In this document: in pieces, positions 1 through 9,466 of the stretch | How the letters are laid out: each line of letters opens with the position of its first letter | Position numbering within the stretch: the first letter of the stretch is position 1 | Source of the DNA: Escherichia fergusonii ATCC 35469 | Lineage (GTDB): Bacteria; Pseudomonadota; Gammaproteobacteria; Enterobacterales; Enterobacteriaceae | DNA length: 64,000 nt | Direction of reading: 5' to 3' | NCBI RefSeq assembly: GCF_000026225.1 | Contig: NC_011740.1 | Location: forward strand, 2,728,001 to 2,792,000 | Made by a program: the position numbers and the translations under genes | Notes under the pieces: model-generated | What the model was told of the DNA's origin: nothing | Seen by the model: only the letters and a program-made list of their open reading frames with translations | Database searches by the model: none

Positions 1-182
1 TTTTTGAATCAGTGGATGAAGAATATTTCACATTGAAGCTCGCGGCATTAAAAAAACATAAAAGCCAAAGCCAGCACGACTATATGCACCCGGAACGACT
101 GCGGGCTGTCGCACAATTTCGTGGTCATCAGGTTAACATCCCCCTGAGTGAAGGTTTTGTCATTCATAAAATGATTCTTTAA
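1..182 (+). CDS. 3' end of a PIG-L (LmbE-like) deacetylase-type gene, partial
   Basis: An open frame enters from the left edge (codons begin at nt 3) and stops with TAA at 180-182, giving about 59 C-terminal residues. The ending, HPERLRAVAQFRGHQVNIPL followed by SEGFVIH, has the layout of the C-terminus of PIG-L family deacetylases such as YaiS (a conserved ...ALRHLAHYRG...AEAF... pattern). This family hydrolyses N-acetyl groups on sugar-type substrates through a zinc site, which would lie outside the window. Family assignment rests on this short tail only and is moderate. It shares the strand of lacZ but is separated from it by about 420 bases. Confidence 0.5.
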   Translation, partial: FESVDEEYFTLKLAALKKHKSQSQHDYMHPERLRAVAQFRGHQVNIPLSEGFVIHKMIL

Positions 183-606
183 AAGGATCTTATACGCTAT
201 ATAATTCGAGTCGCAGACAGGCAACTTGAAATACTGCATTGCTGGCGTGAACCAGACGACAACCGCCTGGAATTCTGATTCCTCTGCCGCCTGGAACACT
301 GGCGGCATTTTTCCTTATCAGCGTACCAGACGTAAATGTCCGCGCCGGGGGCTGAGTAAAGGTTTGGGTGTAACAATGACATACAGCCAGGGTCGCCAAC
401 TCATAACACCTCCGTTTTCGGCTTTTAGTTAAACTCTGGCAGTGAAAAAACGCCCCGGCATTAATACGAAAGTTGTAACGCCCCTCCTCTTCTCATACTT
501 GTTACAGACAATTCGTCCTCGCGCACACATTTGCACACTGAATAAGACGCTTATTTATAGCCTATGGCAAGATAGCCAGCAGACGACTTTATCTCAGGAT
601 ACCGCC
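183..606. other. Intergenic region upstream of lacZ
   Basis: No convincing gene and no recognisable lacI, lac operator or CRP site. A 28-codon frame on the minus strand (318-404, starting MSWRPWLYV) has a good Shine-Dalgarno (GGAGGTGTT next to ATG), but I recognise nothing in it. The GC-richer middle (about 240-400) could be a decayed coding remnant. The only regulatory signal I can support is the sigma-70-like promoter at 531-559. Confidence 0.4.
531..559 (+). promoter_or_regulatory. Putative sigma-70 promoter of lacZ
   Basis: TTGCAC (531-536), a 17-base spacer and TTTATA (554-559) lie about 48 bases before the lacZ start codon. No lac-operator palindrome overlaps it, so control would differ from the K-12 lac operon if this is the true promoter. 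The call rests on sequence match alone. Confidence 0.45.
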
Positions 607-3600
607 ATGCCCTTGAATACGGATTCACTTGCAGCTGTCTTACATCGTCGCGACTGGGAAAACCCGGCGATAAGTCAACTCAACCGCCTGGCAGCACATC
701 CCTCTTTCAGCAGCTGGCGCAGTGCTGAAGACGCTCGCAATAACCTGACTTCCGGTAGTGTGCTTAACCTGAACGGTGAATGGCGATTTACATGGTATCC
801 GTTCCCTGAAGCCGTACCGGAAAGTTGGTTGTTGTACGACACCGACAATGCCGACACGGTGACCGTACCTTCATGCTGGCAGATGGATGGCTACGACGCG
901 CCAATTTACACCAACATCACCTACCCAATTCCGGTTAATCCCCCTTTTGTTCCTGTGGAAAATCCCACGGGTTGTTATTCAGTTATCTTTACGGTGGATG
1001 ACGCCTGGCGGCAGTCAGGGCAGACACGAATAATTTTTGATGGTGTCAATTCCGCATTTCATTTGTGGTGTAACGGCTGTTGGGTAGGTTATTCCCAGGA
1101 TAGCCGACTCCCTTCTGAGTTTGATCTCAGTGACTTCTTGCAGGAAGGCGAAAACCGCCTGGCGGTAATGGTGCTGCGCTGGTGTGACGGTAGCTACCTG
1201 GAAGATCAGGATATGTGGCGGATGAGTGGTATTTTTCGTGACGTTACACTGCTGCATAAACCTACCAGTCAAATCAACGATATGCATGTGAATACGCACT
1301 TTAACGATGATTTTAGCCGGGCAGCTCTGGAGGCAGAGGTCAGAATCAACAGCGACGACGTCAGAGAGCAGCTTGTCACAGTGCAATTGTGGCAGGGAGA
1401 AACGCTGATTGATGAAGAAACCGCGCCACCTGGCAGTGAAATTATTGATGAGCGCGGCGCATATAACGATCGAGTAACGTTACGTCTTTCAGTGGAAAGA
1501 CCTGCACTCTGGAGTGCGGAAACGCCCAACCTTTACCGCGTCGTATTCTTGTTACAAACCGCTGACGGCACTTTGATAGAAGCCGAAGCGTGTGATGTCG
1601 GTTTTCGTCAGGTCAAAATTGAAAACGGGTTATTGCTGCTTAACGGAAAACCGTTGCTGATTCGTGGAGTGAACCGCCATGAGCATCATCCGCTGCATGG
1701 GCAGGTGATGGACCGTGAAACCATGCTGCAAGATATCCTGCTGATGAAGCAGAATAACTTCAATGCTGTCCGCTGTTCGCATTACCCTAATCATCCTTTG
1801 TGGTACACACTTTGCGACCAGTACGGGCTATATGTGGTTGATGAGGCAAATATCGAAACCCACGGCATGGTGCCGATGAACCGTCTGAGTGATGATCCAC
1901 AGTGGTTACCCGCCATGAGCCAGCGCGTAACACGGATGGTGCAGCGAGACCGCAATCATCCCTGCATTATAATCTGGTCATTGGGTAATGAGTCTGGTCA
2001 TGGTGCAAATCACGATGCGCTTTATCGCTGGGTAAAATCAACCGATCCTTCCCGCCCGGTGCAGTATGAAGGTGGAGGAGCAAACACGGCGGCAACCGAT
2101 ATCATTTGCCCGATGTACGCCCGTGTCGATGAAGATCAGCCCTTCCCGGCAGTGCCAAAATGGTCGATTAAAAAATGGCTTTCACTACCTGGTGAACAAC
2201 GCCCGTTAATACTCTGCGAATACGCCCACGCGATGGGGAACAGCCTCGGCGGCTTTAGCAAATACTGGCAGGCATTTCGTCAGTATCCGCGTTTACAAGG
2301 TGGTTTTGTCTGGGACTGGGTGGATCAGTCGCTGATTAAATATGATGAAGAGGGTCATCCGTGGTCGGCTTACGGCGGTGATTTTGGTGATACGCCTAAT
2401 GACCGTCAGTTCTGTATGAACGGTCTGGTCTTTGCCGATCGCACGCCGCATCCGGCACTAACGGAGGCGAAACATGCTCAACAATTTTTCCAGTTCAGGC
2501 TGCTCGAACGGAAAATTGAAGTCACCAGTGAATACATGTTCCGCCACAGCGATAATGAGATCCTGCAATGGTCGCTAGCGTGGGATGGAAACACTGTGGC
2601 GAGTGGCGAAGAGTCTCTGGATGTCGCAGCATGTAGCACTCAAGTTATCACCTTGCCTGAATACCCTCTTTCGCAAATGCCTGGGCAACTATGGCTAACC
2701 GTACAAGTGATACAACCTAACGCAACAGCCTGGTCTGAAGCGGGTCATATCAGCGCCTGGCAGCAGTGGCTGATTGCTGAAAATCTTTCTACTGAATCCC
2801 CAACGGCGGCTTCCTGTACACCTGATTTATCAATTGATGATGCTTTTTTTAGCGTGGAGTCAGGTCATAAACGTTGGCAATTTAACCGCCATTCAGGTTT
2901 TCTCAGCCAATACTGGCTTGATGACCAGCCGCAGTTATTGTCTCCGCTTATGGATCAATTTACCCGTGCGCCGCTGGACAACGATATTGGTGTCAGCGAA
3001 GCCCACCATATTGATCCTAACGCCTGGGTGGAACGCTGGAAAGCCGCCGGGCATTACCAGCCAGAGGTGTTATTACTGCAATGTGAAGCACAGGCGCTTT
3101 CACAGTCGGTACTGATAACCACTGCACATGCCTGGCAGTATCAGGGTAAGACGCTGTTTATCAGCCGAAAAACCTATCGTATTGATGGGCATGGTGAGAT
3201 GTTCATTGCTGTTAATGTTGAGGTTGCAAGCGATACACCGCATCCGGCACGTGTTGGCCTCACCTGCCAACTGGCGCAAGTGGCAGAGCGCGTAAACTGG
3301 CTGGGATTAGGCCCGGAAGAAAACTACCCAGACAGACTAAGTGCAGCCTGTTATGACCGCTGGGAGCGACCATTGTCAGCGATGTATACACCCTACGTCT
3401 TCCCCAGTGAAAACGGTCTGCGTTGTGGCACTCGCGAATTGAATTATGGCTCACACCAATGGCGAGGCGACTTTCAGTTCAATATCAGCCGTTATAGCCA
3501 AAAGCAACTCATGGAGACCAGCCATCGCCATCTGCTACAAGCGGAAGAAGGCACATGGCTAAATATCGATGGTTTTCATATGGGAGTTGGCGGTGATGAC

Positions 3601-3675
3601 TCATGGAGCCCGTCAGTTTCGCCGGAGTTTTTATTGAACGCTGGTCGTTATTATTATCAGGTGAGCTGGCGATAA
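607..3675 (+). CDS. lacZ: Beta-galactosidase LacZ (orphan copy)
   Basis: A 1022-residue glycoside hydrolase family 2 enzyme that hydrolyses lactose to glucose and galactose and forms allolactose. It aligns end to end with K-12 LacZ (1024 aa) from memory, with many scattered substitutions. The acid/base glutamate motif GNESGHG and the nucleophile motif LCEYAHAMGN are intact, as are the GVNRHEHHP and DNDIGVSEA segments, so it looks functional. I chose ATG 607 because the protein then begins MPLNTDSLAAVLHRRDWEN, matching the K-12 N-terminus, and AGGAT lies just upstream; the frame stays open for 55 codons further. No lacI, lacY or lacA is adjacent: a PIG-L fragment lies before it and convergent prpE after it. 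Sure of the identity, unsure how it is expressed. Confidence 0.93.
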   Translation: MPLNTDSLAAVLHRRDWENPAISQLNRLAAHPSFSSWRSAEDARNNLTSGSVLNLNGEWRFTWYPFPEAVPESWLLYDTDNADTVTVPSCWQMDGYDAPIYTNITYPIPVNPPFVPVENPTGCYSVIFTVDDAWRQSGQTRIIFDGVNSAFHLWCNGCWVGYSQDSRLPSEFDLSDFLQEGENRLAVMVLRWCDGSYLEDQDMWRMSGIFRDVTLLHKPTSQINDMHVNTHFNDDFSRAALEAEVRINSDDVREQLVTVQLWQGETLIDEETAPPGSEIIDERGAYNDRVTLRLSVERPALWSAETPNLYRVVFLLQTADGTLIEAEACDVGFRQVKIENGLLLLNGKPLLIRGVNRHEHHPLHGQVMDRETMLQDILLMKQNNFNAVRCSHYPNHPLWYTLCDQYGLYVVDEANIETHGMVPMNRLSDDPQWLPAMSQRVTRMVQRDRNHPCIIIWSLGNESGHGANHDALYRWVKSTDPSRPVQYEGGGANTAATDIICPMYARVDEDQPFPAVPKWSIKKWLSLPGEQRPLILCEYAHAMGNSLGGFSKYWQAFRQYPRLQGGFVWDWVDQSLIKYDEEGHPWSAYGGDFGDTPNDRQFCMNGLVFADRTPHPALTEAKHAQQFFQFRLLERKIEVTSEYMFRHSDNEILQWSLAWDGNTVASGEESLDVAACSTQVITLPEYPLSQMPGQLWLTVQVIQPNATAWSEAGHISAWQQWLIAENLSTESPTAASCTPDLSIDDAFFSVESGHKRWQFNRHSGFLSQYWLDDQPQLLSPLMDQFTRAPLDNDIGVSEAHHIDPNAWVERWKAAGHYQPEVLLLQCEAQALSQSVLITTAHAWQYQGKTLFISRKTYRIDGHGEMFIAVNVEVASDTPHPARVGLTCQLAQVAERVNWLGLGPEENYPDRLSAACYDRWERPLSAMYTPYVFPSENGLRCGTRELNYGSHQWRGDFQFNISRYSQKQLMETSHRHLLQAEEGTWLNIDGFHMGVGGDDSWSPSVSPEFLLNAGRYYYQVSWR

Positions 3676-3676
3676 A

Positions 3677-3707
3677 TGTCGGATGCGTCACGCGAGCACA
3701 TCCGACA
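3677..3707. repeat. REP-like palindrome between lacZ and prpE
   Basis: Inverted repeat TGTCGGATG ... CATCCGACA with a 13-base loop, sitting between the two convergent stop codons. It has the character of an enterobacterial REP or bidirectional terminator/stabiliser hairpin. No T-tract follows on either side. Confidence 0.5.
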
Positions 3708-3712
3708 ACGCC

Positions 3713-5599
3713 TTACTCTTCCATCGCCTGGCGGATCTGATCCAACGACGCAGGATCATCAATAGTCGTCAGATCCCCCGGATCGCGTCCTTCACAAATC
3801 GCCTGGATCGTGCGGCGCAGCATTTTTCCGGATCGCGTTTTCGGTAATTGCGAGACAAACCAGACGTGCGCCGGGCGACCAAAGTTGCCAATCTGGCTGT
3901 CCACCAGCGCCATAATCGCCTTCTCTTGCGAGTGCGCCACCTCGCGATCTTCCAGACTGTCGCTTTCTTTCGGAATGACAAACGCCACTGCCACCTGCCC
4001 TTTCAGTGCATCTTTCACCCCAACCACCGCCACTTCGGCAACGCCCGGATGACTGGAGATACTCTCTTCAATCTCGCGCGTCCCCAGCCGATGCCCGGCA
4101 ACGTTAATCACATCGTCAGTGCGCCCGAGAATAAAGTGATAACCGTCAGCATCGCGGATGCCCCAGTCAAAGGTGGCGTACACCGGACGGGAAAATAACG
4201 ACCAATACGTCTTCACAAAGCGGTCGTCATCGCCCCAGATGGTTTTAATACACCCCGGCGGCAGCGGCCCTTCTACCACCAGCATCCCTTTCTCGTTGAC
4301 GCCGCACGGTTCGCCGGTGACTTCATTGAGCAACTGCACGTTGTAGCCATACATCGGCACGCCGGGGCTTCCCAGACGCGTCGGCCTGTCATCCAGACCG
4401 CGAGCAATCGCCATAATCGGCCAGCCGGATTCGGTCTGCCAGTAGTTGTCGATGACCGGCACATCCAGCGTATTGCTCACCCAACTGGCGGTCGGCTCGT
4501 CCAGCGGTTCCCCCGCCAGATACAGTGCTTCCAGCGAGGAAAGATCGTGTTTGCGAATTTCAGCGGTAGGGAATTTTTTCAGCACGCGGATGGCGGTCGG
4601 CGCTGAGAACATCCGGCTAACCTGATATTTCTCGACGATTTTCCACCACACACCGCAGTCAGGATAAGTCGGCAATCCTTCGTAAACGATAGTCGCCATC
4701 CCCGCCAGCAGCGGCGCGTAGACGATATACGAATGCCCAACTACCCAGCCGATATCCGACGCACAGAAGAACACACCGCCCGCTTTGCCACCAAAAATGG
4801 TGTCCATTGAGGTCGCCAGCGCCACCGCATAACCGCCGACGTCACGCTGCACACCTTTTGGTTTGCCGGTCGTGCCGGAGGTGTAGAGAATGCAGGAGGT
4901 TTCGTTGGATTCCAGCCACGCCACCGGCACCCGCGCGCCGATGTGTTGATGGCGCAACGACGCGAAATCGACATCCCGCCCGCTGACGCGCGCCATTTTC
5001 GCCAGCCCGCGATCCACCAGCAAAACGTGGCGCGGCTGATGCTGCGCCTGACTTATCGCATCGTCGAGCAATTTTTTATAAGGAATGATTTTGCCACCGC
5101 GCGCTCCGGCATCTGCCGAGACAATCAGCACCGGTTTAGCGTCATCAATCCGCGCAGCCACGCTATGCGAGGCAAATCCACCAAACACTACCGAGTGAAT
5201 AGCGCCAATGCGCGCGCAGGCCAGCAGGGTAATATGCGCTTCGGCAATCATCGGCATATACACCAGCACCCGATCGCCACGCCGTACGCCCAGTGAGCGC
5301 AGCATTGACGCCACCGCGTTCACTTCGTCATGCAACTGGCGAAAGGTAAAGGTGCGCTCTTCTTCTGTTTCCGAAGAGACGGCAATTAATGCCAGCGCCT
5401 CTGGCTGTTTCTCCAGCCAGCGGTCGATGGCGTTATGACACAAATTGGTTCGGCCTTCACAAAACCAACGGGCAAACGGCGGATTGCTGTGATCGAGTGT
5501 TTGCGTAAAGGGCGTCTGCCAGTCAATACGCCGGGCCTGCTCGGCCCAGAACTTCTCCGGTTCGTTAATCGAACGCTGATAAAATTCGCTAAAAGACAT
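3713..5599 (-). CDS. prpE: Propionate--CoA ligase PrpE
   Basis: A 628-residue ANL-superfamily acyl-CoA synthetase that activates propionate to propionyl-CoA through an AMP intermediate, the entry step of the methylcitrate cycle. Visible motifs: the ACS N-terminal domain, the P-loop-like ILYTSGTTGKPKG core around residue 240, the YWQTESGW segment near 390, and near the C-terminus PKTRSGKMLRR, whose lysine is the catalytic and regulatory acetylation site in this family. It is the last gene of prpBCDE and starts 39 bases after prpD. Confidence 0.96.
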   Translation of the reverse strand: MSFSEFYQRSINEPEKFWAEQARRIDWQTPFTQTLDHSNPPFARWFCEGRTNLCHNAIDRWLEKQPEALALIAVSSETEEERTFTFRQLHDEVNAVASMLRSLGVRRGDRVLVYMPMIAEAHITLLACARIGAIHSVVFGGFASHSVAARIDDAKPVLIVSADAGARGGKIIPYKKLLDDAISQAQHQPRHVLLVDRGLAKMARVSGRDVDFASLRHQHIGARVPVAWLESNETSCILYTSGTTGKPKGVQRDVGGYAVALATSMDTIFGGKAGGVFFCASDIGWVVGHSYIVYAPLLAGMATIVYEGLPTYPDCGVWWKIVEKYQVSRMFSAPTAIRVLKKFPTAEIRKHDLSSLEALYLAGEPLDEPTASWVSNTLDVPVIDNYWQTESGWPIMAIARGLDDRPTRLGSPGVPMYGYNVQLLNEVTGEPCGVNEKGMLVVEGPLPPGCIKTIWGDDDRFVKTYWSLFSRPVYATFDWGIRDADGYHFILGRTDDVINVAGHRLGTREIEESISSHPGVAEVAVVGVKDALKGQVAVAFVIPKESDSLEDREVAHSQEKAIMALVDSQIGNFGRPAHVWFVSQLPKTRSGKMLRRTIQAICEGRDPGDLTTIDDPASLDQIRQAMEE

Positions 5600-5638
5600 A
5601 ATGCTCTCCTGTTGAACTTACGCCTTACCGCCGTTTAC

Positions 5639-7090
5639 TTAAATGACGTACAGGTCGAGATACTCATTGACCGGCATCTGTTCCAGGCGAGCTCTGTCCA
5701 GAGAAACCTCCAGAATGCGCTGCTGCTGTCGAGTCGGGAACTGGCGCGCGAGGTTGATTTTGAATTTATCGACCAGTTTCGGAATACCGTCATGGCGGCG
5801 ACGAGCATGACCAATTGGGTACTCCACCACCACTTCTTCAAATCGCGTACCGTCGGTAAACTCAAGGGTAATAGCATTGGCGATGGCGCGTTTTTCCGGG
5901 TCGTGGTAGTCAGCGGTAAATGCCGGATCTTCAAAGCAATTGATCTTCTCGCGCAGGGCGTCGATGCGTTTATCTTGCGCGACGTTTTCTTCGTAATCTG
6001 CTGCCGTTAAGCGCCCGAACAGCAGTGGGATCGCCACCATATACTGAATGCAGTGGTCGCGGTCAGCCGGGTTATTGAGCGGCCCTTTTTTGTCGATGAT
6101 GCGAATACAGGCTTCGTGGGTGCGAATGGTCACTTTTTCGATATCCGCCGCCGTTTTGCCTGCTGCCTGCATCTGTTCATAGAGCGTCATCGCCGCTTCA
6201 ACTGCCGTCTGGGAGTGGAACTCCGCCGGGAAGGAGATTTTGAACAGCACATTCTCCATGACGTAAGAACCGTACGGACGCTGGAAGCGGAACGATTCAC
6301 CTTTAAAGGAGACGTCGTAGAAGCCCCACACCGGCGCGGTCAGAGCTGACGGGTAACCCATTTCGCCCGTTTTCGCCATCAGCGCCAGACGTACCGCGCG
6401 GGATGTAGCATCGCCCGCCGCCCAGGATTTACGCGTGCCGGTGTTCGGCGCATGGCGGTAGGTGCGCAGCGACTGTCCGTCTACCCATGCCAGCGAAACG
6501 GCGTTGAGGATTTCATCACGGGTCAGGCCAAGCATTTCGGCGACCACGGCGGTGGAAGCCACTTTCACTAACAGAACGTGGTCAAGGCCGACGCGATTAA
6601 AGGAGTTTTCCAGCGCGATGCAGCCCTGAATTTCATGGGCTTTAATCATTGCGGTCAGCACCTGTTTCATGGTCAACGGCGCTTTGCCGCTGGCGACCGC
6701 GTTGCGTGAAAGCCAGTCTGCCGTTGCCAGAATGCCGCCGAGGTTGTCGGAAGGATGGCCCCACTCCGCCGCCAGCCAGGTATCGTTGAAATCGAGCCAG
6801 CGGATCATCGCGCCAATGTTAAATGCCGCCTGGACGGGGTCGAGCTGGAACTGAGTTCCGGGAACGCGCACGCCGTTAGGTACGACGGTGCCAGGAACAA
6901 TTGGCCCCAGCAGTTTTTTACAGGCCGGGTATTCGAGAGCTTCAAGACCGCAGCCGAGAGTGTCGAGTAGGCAGTAATGTGCGGTGTCGTAGGCCACTCT
7001 GGAGCTGATTTCGTAGTTCATGACGTAATCGACGATATCAATAATTTCGCGGTCGAATTCCGGGCGGATGTTGTTGATTTGAGCTGACAT
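5639..7090 (-). CDS. prpD: 2-methylcitrate dehydratase PrpD
   Basis: A 483-residue MmgE/PrpD-family enzyme that dehydrates 2-methylcitrate to 2-methylaconitate. Length and sequence agree with the enterobacterial PrpD throughout, including the N-terminal DYVMNYEISSRVAYDTAHYC region and the C-terminal ARRRHDGIPKLVDKF segment. It sits third in prpBCDE, 33 bases after prpC, with an AGGAAACG-type ribosome site before its ATG. Confidence 0.96.
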   Translation of the reverse strand: MSAQINNIRPEFDREIIDIVDYVMNYEISSRVAYDTAHYCLLDTLGCGLEALEYPACKKLLGPIVPGTVVPNGVRVPGTQFQLDPVQAAFNIGAMIRWLDFNDTWLAAEWGHPSDNLGGILATADWLSRNAVASGKAPLTMKQVLTAMIKAHEIQGCIALENSFNRVGLDHVLLVKVASTAVVAEMLGLTRDEILNAVSLAWVDGQSLRTYRHAPNTGTRKSWAAGDATSRAVRLALMAKTGEMGYPSALTAPVWGFYDVSFKGESFRFQRPYGSYVMENVLFKISFPAEFHSQTAVEAAMTLYEQMQAAGKTAADIEKVTIRTHEACIRIIDKKGPLNNPADRDHCIQYMVAIPLLFGRLTAADYEENVAQDKRIDALREKINCFEDPAFTADYHDPEKRAIANAITLEFTDGTRFEEVVVEYPIGHARRRHDGIPKLVDKFKINLARQFPTRQQQRILEVSLDRARLEQMPVNEYLDLYVI

Positions 7091-7123
7091 TGGGTACGTT
7101 TCCTTCTTGTTATTCGTAGAGGT

Positions 7124-8293
7124 TTACTGGCGCTTATCCAGCGCGACAAACTGGCGGTCTTCAGGGCCAACATAATTGGCGGAAGGACGGATAATTTTGT
7201 TGTCCTGACGTTGTTCGATAATGTGCGCCGCCCAGCCGGTGACGCGGGCGATAACAAACAGTGGGGTGAACATCTCGGTGGGAACGCCCATCATGTTGTA
7301 GGAAACAGCGGAGAACCAGTCGAGATTGGGGAACATCTTTTTGCTCTCCCACATCACCGTTTCCAGACGATCGGCGATGTTGTACATCTTCAGCGAGCCG
7401 CCTTCCTGCGAGAGCTGCTTCGCCACGCGTTTGATCACCTGATGACGCGGGTCAGCGATGGTATAAACCGGATGTCCAAAACCAATCACCACTTCTTTGT
7501 TTTCCACGCGCTTGCGGATATCGGCTTCGGCTTCGTCCGGCGTTTCGTAGCGTTGCTGGATCTCCAGCGACACTTCATTCGCCCCGCCGTGTTTCGGCCC
7601 GCGCAGTGCGCCAATCGCGCCGATAATGGCTGAATACATGTCAGAGCCGGTGCCCGCAATCACCCGGCTGGTAAAGGTGGAGGCGTTAAACTCGTGTTCG
7701 GCGTACAGCACCAGCGAAATATGCATCGCCTTTTCCCAGCTTTGCGACGGCTTTTCGCCGTGCAGCAAATGCAGGAAGTGACCGCCGATGGAATCGTCAT
7801 CGGTTTCCGGCTGGATGCGTTCGCCGTTGTGGCTGTAGTGATACCAGTAGAGAAGAATCGAGCTCAGCGACGCCAACAGTTTGTCGGCAATATCCCGCGC
7901 GCCAGAGACGGTATGCCCCTCTTTTTCTGGCAGCGTGCAGCCGAGCGCGGAAACGCCGGTGCGCATGACATCCATCGGATGCGACGCCGCTGGTAAGGCT
8001 TCCAGCACAGTACGCACGTTAGCCGGTAAACCGCGCAGGGCTTTCAGTTTTGTTTTGTAGGCGGCGAGTTCGTCACGGGTTGGCAGTTTGCCGTGGATCA
8101 GCAGATGCGCCACTTCTTCAAATTCGCAATGTTCTGCCAGATCAAGAATATCGTAGCCGCGGTAATGCAGGTCATTGCCACTTTTACCCACCGTACACAG
8201 CGCCGTATTGCCCGCCGGAACGCCAGAAAGTGCCACAGATTTTTTCGGTTTAATGATATGGGTACTGTTTTGCAGGATCGTTGTATCGCTCAT
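7124..8293 (-). CDS. prpC: 2-methylcitrate synthase PrpC
   Basis: A 389-residue type I citrate-synthase-fold enzyme condensing propionyl-CoA with oxaloacetate to 2-methylcitrate. The KSGNDLHYRGYDI start, the FNASTFTSRVIAGTGSD segment and VIGFGHPVYTIADPRH with its catalytic histidine are intact. It is the second gene of the operon and begins 44 bases after prpB. Confidence 0.96.
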   Translation of the reverse strand: MSDTTILQNSTHIIKPKKSVALSGVPAGNTALCTVGKSGNDLHYRGYDILDLAEHCEFEEVAHLLIHGKLPTRDELAAYKTKLKALRGLPANVRTVLEALPAASHPMDVMRTGVSALGCTLPEKEGHTVSGARDIADKLLASLSSILLYWYHYSHNGERIQPETDDDSIGGHFLHLLHGEKPSQSWEKAMHISLVLYAEHEFNASTFTSRVIAGTGSDMYSAIIGAIGALRGPKHGGANEVSLEIQQRYETPDEAEADIRKRVENKEVVIGFGHPVYTIADPRHQVIKRVAKQLSQEGGSLKMYNIADRLETVMWESKKMFPNLDWFSAVSYNMMGVPTEMFTPLFVIARVTGWAAHIIEQRQDNKIIRPSANYVGPEDRQFVALDKRQ

Positions 8294-8337
8294 GTTGTCC
8301 TCGTCATTTGTAGGGTCGAGATATTTTTCGTTGTGTT

Positions 8338-9228
8338 TTATTTCGCCTGGCTACGGGCAAACAGGTCGTCGAGCTTCTCTTCGTACTGGTAGTAGTTGAT
8401 GCTTTCATACAGCTCGTTGCGGGTCTGCATGGTGTCGATGACGCTTTTCTGCGTGCCTTCCTGACGCAGGACGTTGTAGACATGTTCAGCGGCGCGGTTC
8501 ATTGCGCGGAAAGCAGAAAGGGGATACAGCGCCATTGCGACATGGGCGCTGCGTAATTCGTCGGTGGTAAACAGCGGCGTAGCACCAAATTCAGTAATGT
8601 TGGCAAGGATCGGCACCTGCACCGCATCGGCAAACTGGCGGTACATGGCGAGTTCGGTAATTGCTTCCGGGAACAACATCTCGGCACCCGCTTCAACATA
8701 AGCCTGCGCACGCTCGATCGCCGCATCCAGCCCTTCAACCGCCAGCGCATCGGTGCGCGCCATGATCACAAAATCAGGATCGGTTTTCGCATCCACCGCC
8801 GCGCGGATCCGATCCACCATTTCTTCTTTTGAAACGATCGCTTTGTTCGGACGATGTCCGCAGCGTTTTGCTCCAACCTGATCTTCAATATGTAAGCCCG
8901 CCGCACCGGCTTTAATCATCGATTTCACAGTGCGGGCAACGTTAAAAGCCGAAGAGCCAAAACCGATATCCGCATCCACCAGCAGCGGCAGCGAGCAGAC
9001 GTCGGTGATACGGCGAATATCAGTCAGCACATCATCAAGAGTAGAAATACCGAGATCCGGCAGCCCCAGCGAACCTGCCGCCACGCCACCACCGGAGAGA
9101 TAAATCGCCTGATATCCGGCACGCTGCGCCAGCAGCGCATGATTAGCGTTGATGGTGCCGACAATCTGCAATGGATTTTCTTTAGACAGTGCAGCGCGAA
9201 ACGCTTTACCTGGAGAGTGTAGAGACAT
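8338..9228 (-). CDS. prpB: 2-methylisocitrate lyase PrpB
   Basis: A 296-residue member of the isocitrate lyase/PEP mutase superfamily that cleaves 2-methylisocitrate to pyruvate and succinate. The LVDADIGFGS metal-binding strand and the family KRCGH active-site loop (EDQVGAKRCGHRPNK) are intact. It is the first gene of prpBCDE and lies directly behind the sigma-54 promoter at 9276-9290. In this pathway methylcitrate is the inducing signal for the divergent activator PrpR. Confidence 0.96.
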   Translation of the reverse strand: MSLHSPGKAFRAALSKENPLQIVGTINANHALLAQRAGYQAIYLSGGGVAAGSLGLPDLGISTLDDVLTDIRRITDVCSLPLLVDADIGFGSSAFNVARTVKSMIKAGAAGLHIEDQVGAKRCGHRPNKAIVSKEEMVDRIRAAVDAKTDPDFVIMARTDALAVEGLDAAIERAQAYVEAGAEMLFPEAITELAMYRQFADAVQVPILANITEFGATPLFTTDELRSAHVAMALYPLSAFRAMNRAAEHVYNVLRQEGTQKSVIDTMQTRNELYESINYYQYEEKLDDLFARSQAK

Positions 9229-9275
9229 AGCCCATCCTTTGTTATCAACTTGTTATTTGCGTTGATAAAGACAAA

Positions 9276-9290
9276 GCAAGGGGTATGCCA
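9276..9290 (-). promoter_or_regulatory. Sigma-54 promoter of prpBCDE
   Basis: On the minus strand TGGCAT, five bases, then TTGC, i.e. GG and GC elements at the canonical -24/-12 spacing, about 48 bases before the prpB start. This fits control by PrpR, an NtrC-type activator encoded divergently. Confidence 0.85.
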
Positions 9291-9365
9291 CAATTGCCTG
9301 AATAAAATTAAATGTTTAATTTCAATTTGTTAGAGATAAAATCATGAAGTGATCCGCAAATATGC

Positions 9366-9423
9366 GTTTCAGTTAACGTTTCAGGCAATGTTTCACTGCA
9401 TTTCATTGCAACAATTATGAAAC
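9366..9423. promoter_or_regulatory. Candidate PrpR upstream activating sites
   Basis: GTTTCA occurs three times at exact 12-base steps (9366, 9378, 9390), and its inverse TGAAAC follows at 9418. The block sits about 75-150 bases upstream of the sigma-54 promoter, the usual position of enhancer sites for an NtrC-type activator. That PrpR is the ligand is inferred from position. Confidence 0.4.
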
Positions 9424-9466
9424 AAGACTAAACCCAATATTCGGTTTCTTAACTTTGCGGTGCGCT

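Noticed and set aside
318..404. A 28-codon minus-strand frame with a good ribosome site upstream of lacZ
   Set aside because: It is too short and resembles nothing known to me; mentioned only under the intergenic entry.
5435..8400. Long open frames on the plus strand opposite prpD, prpC and prpB
   Set aside because: They are antisense shadows of GC-rich, codon-biased genes; their products look like no protein and have no ribosome sites.
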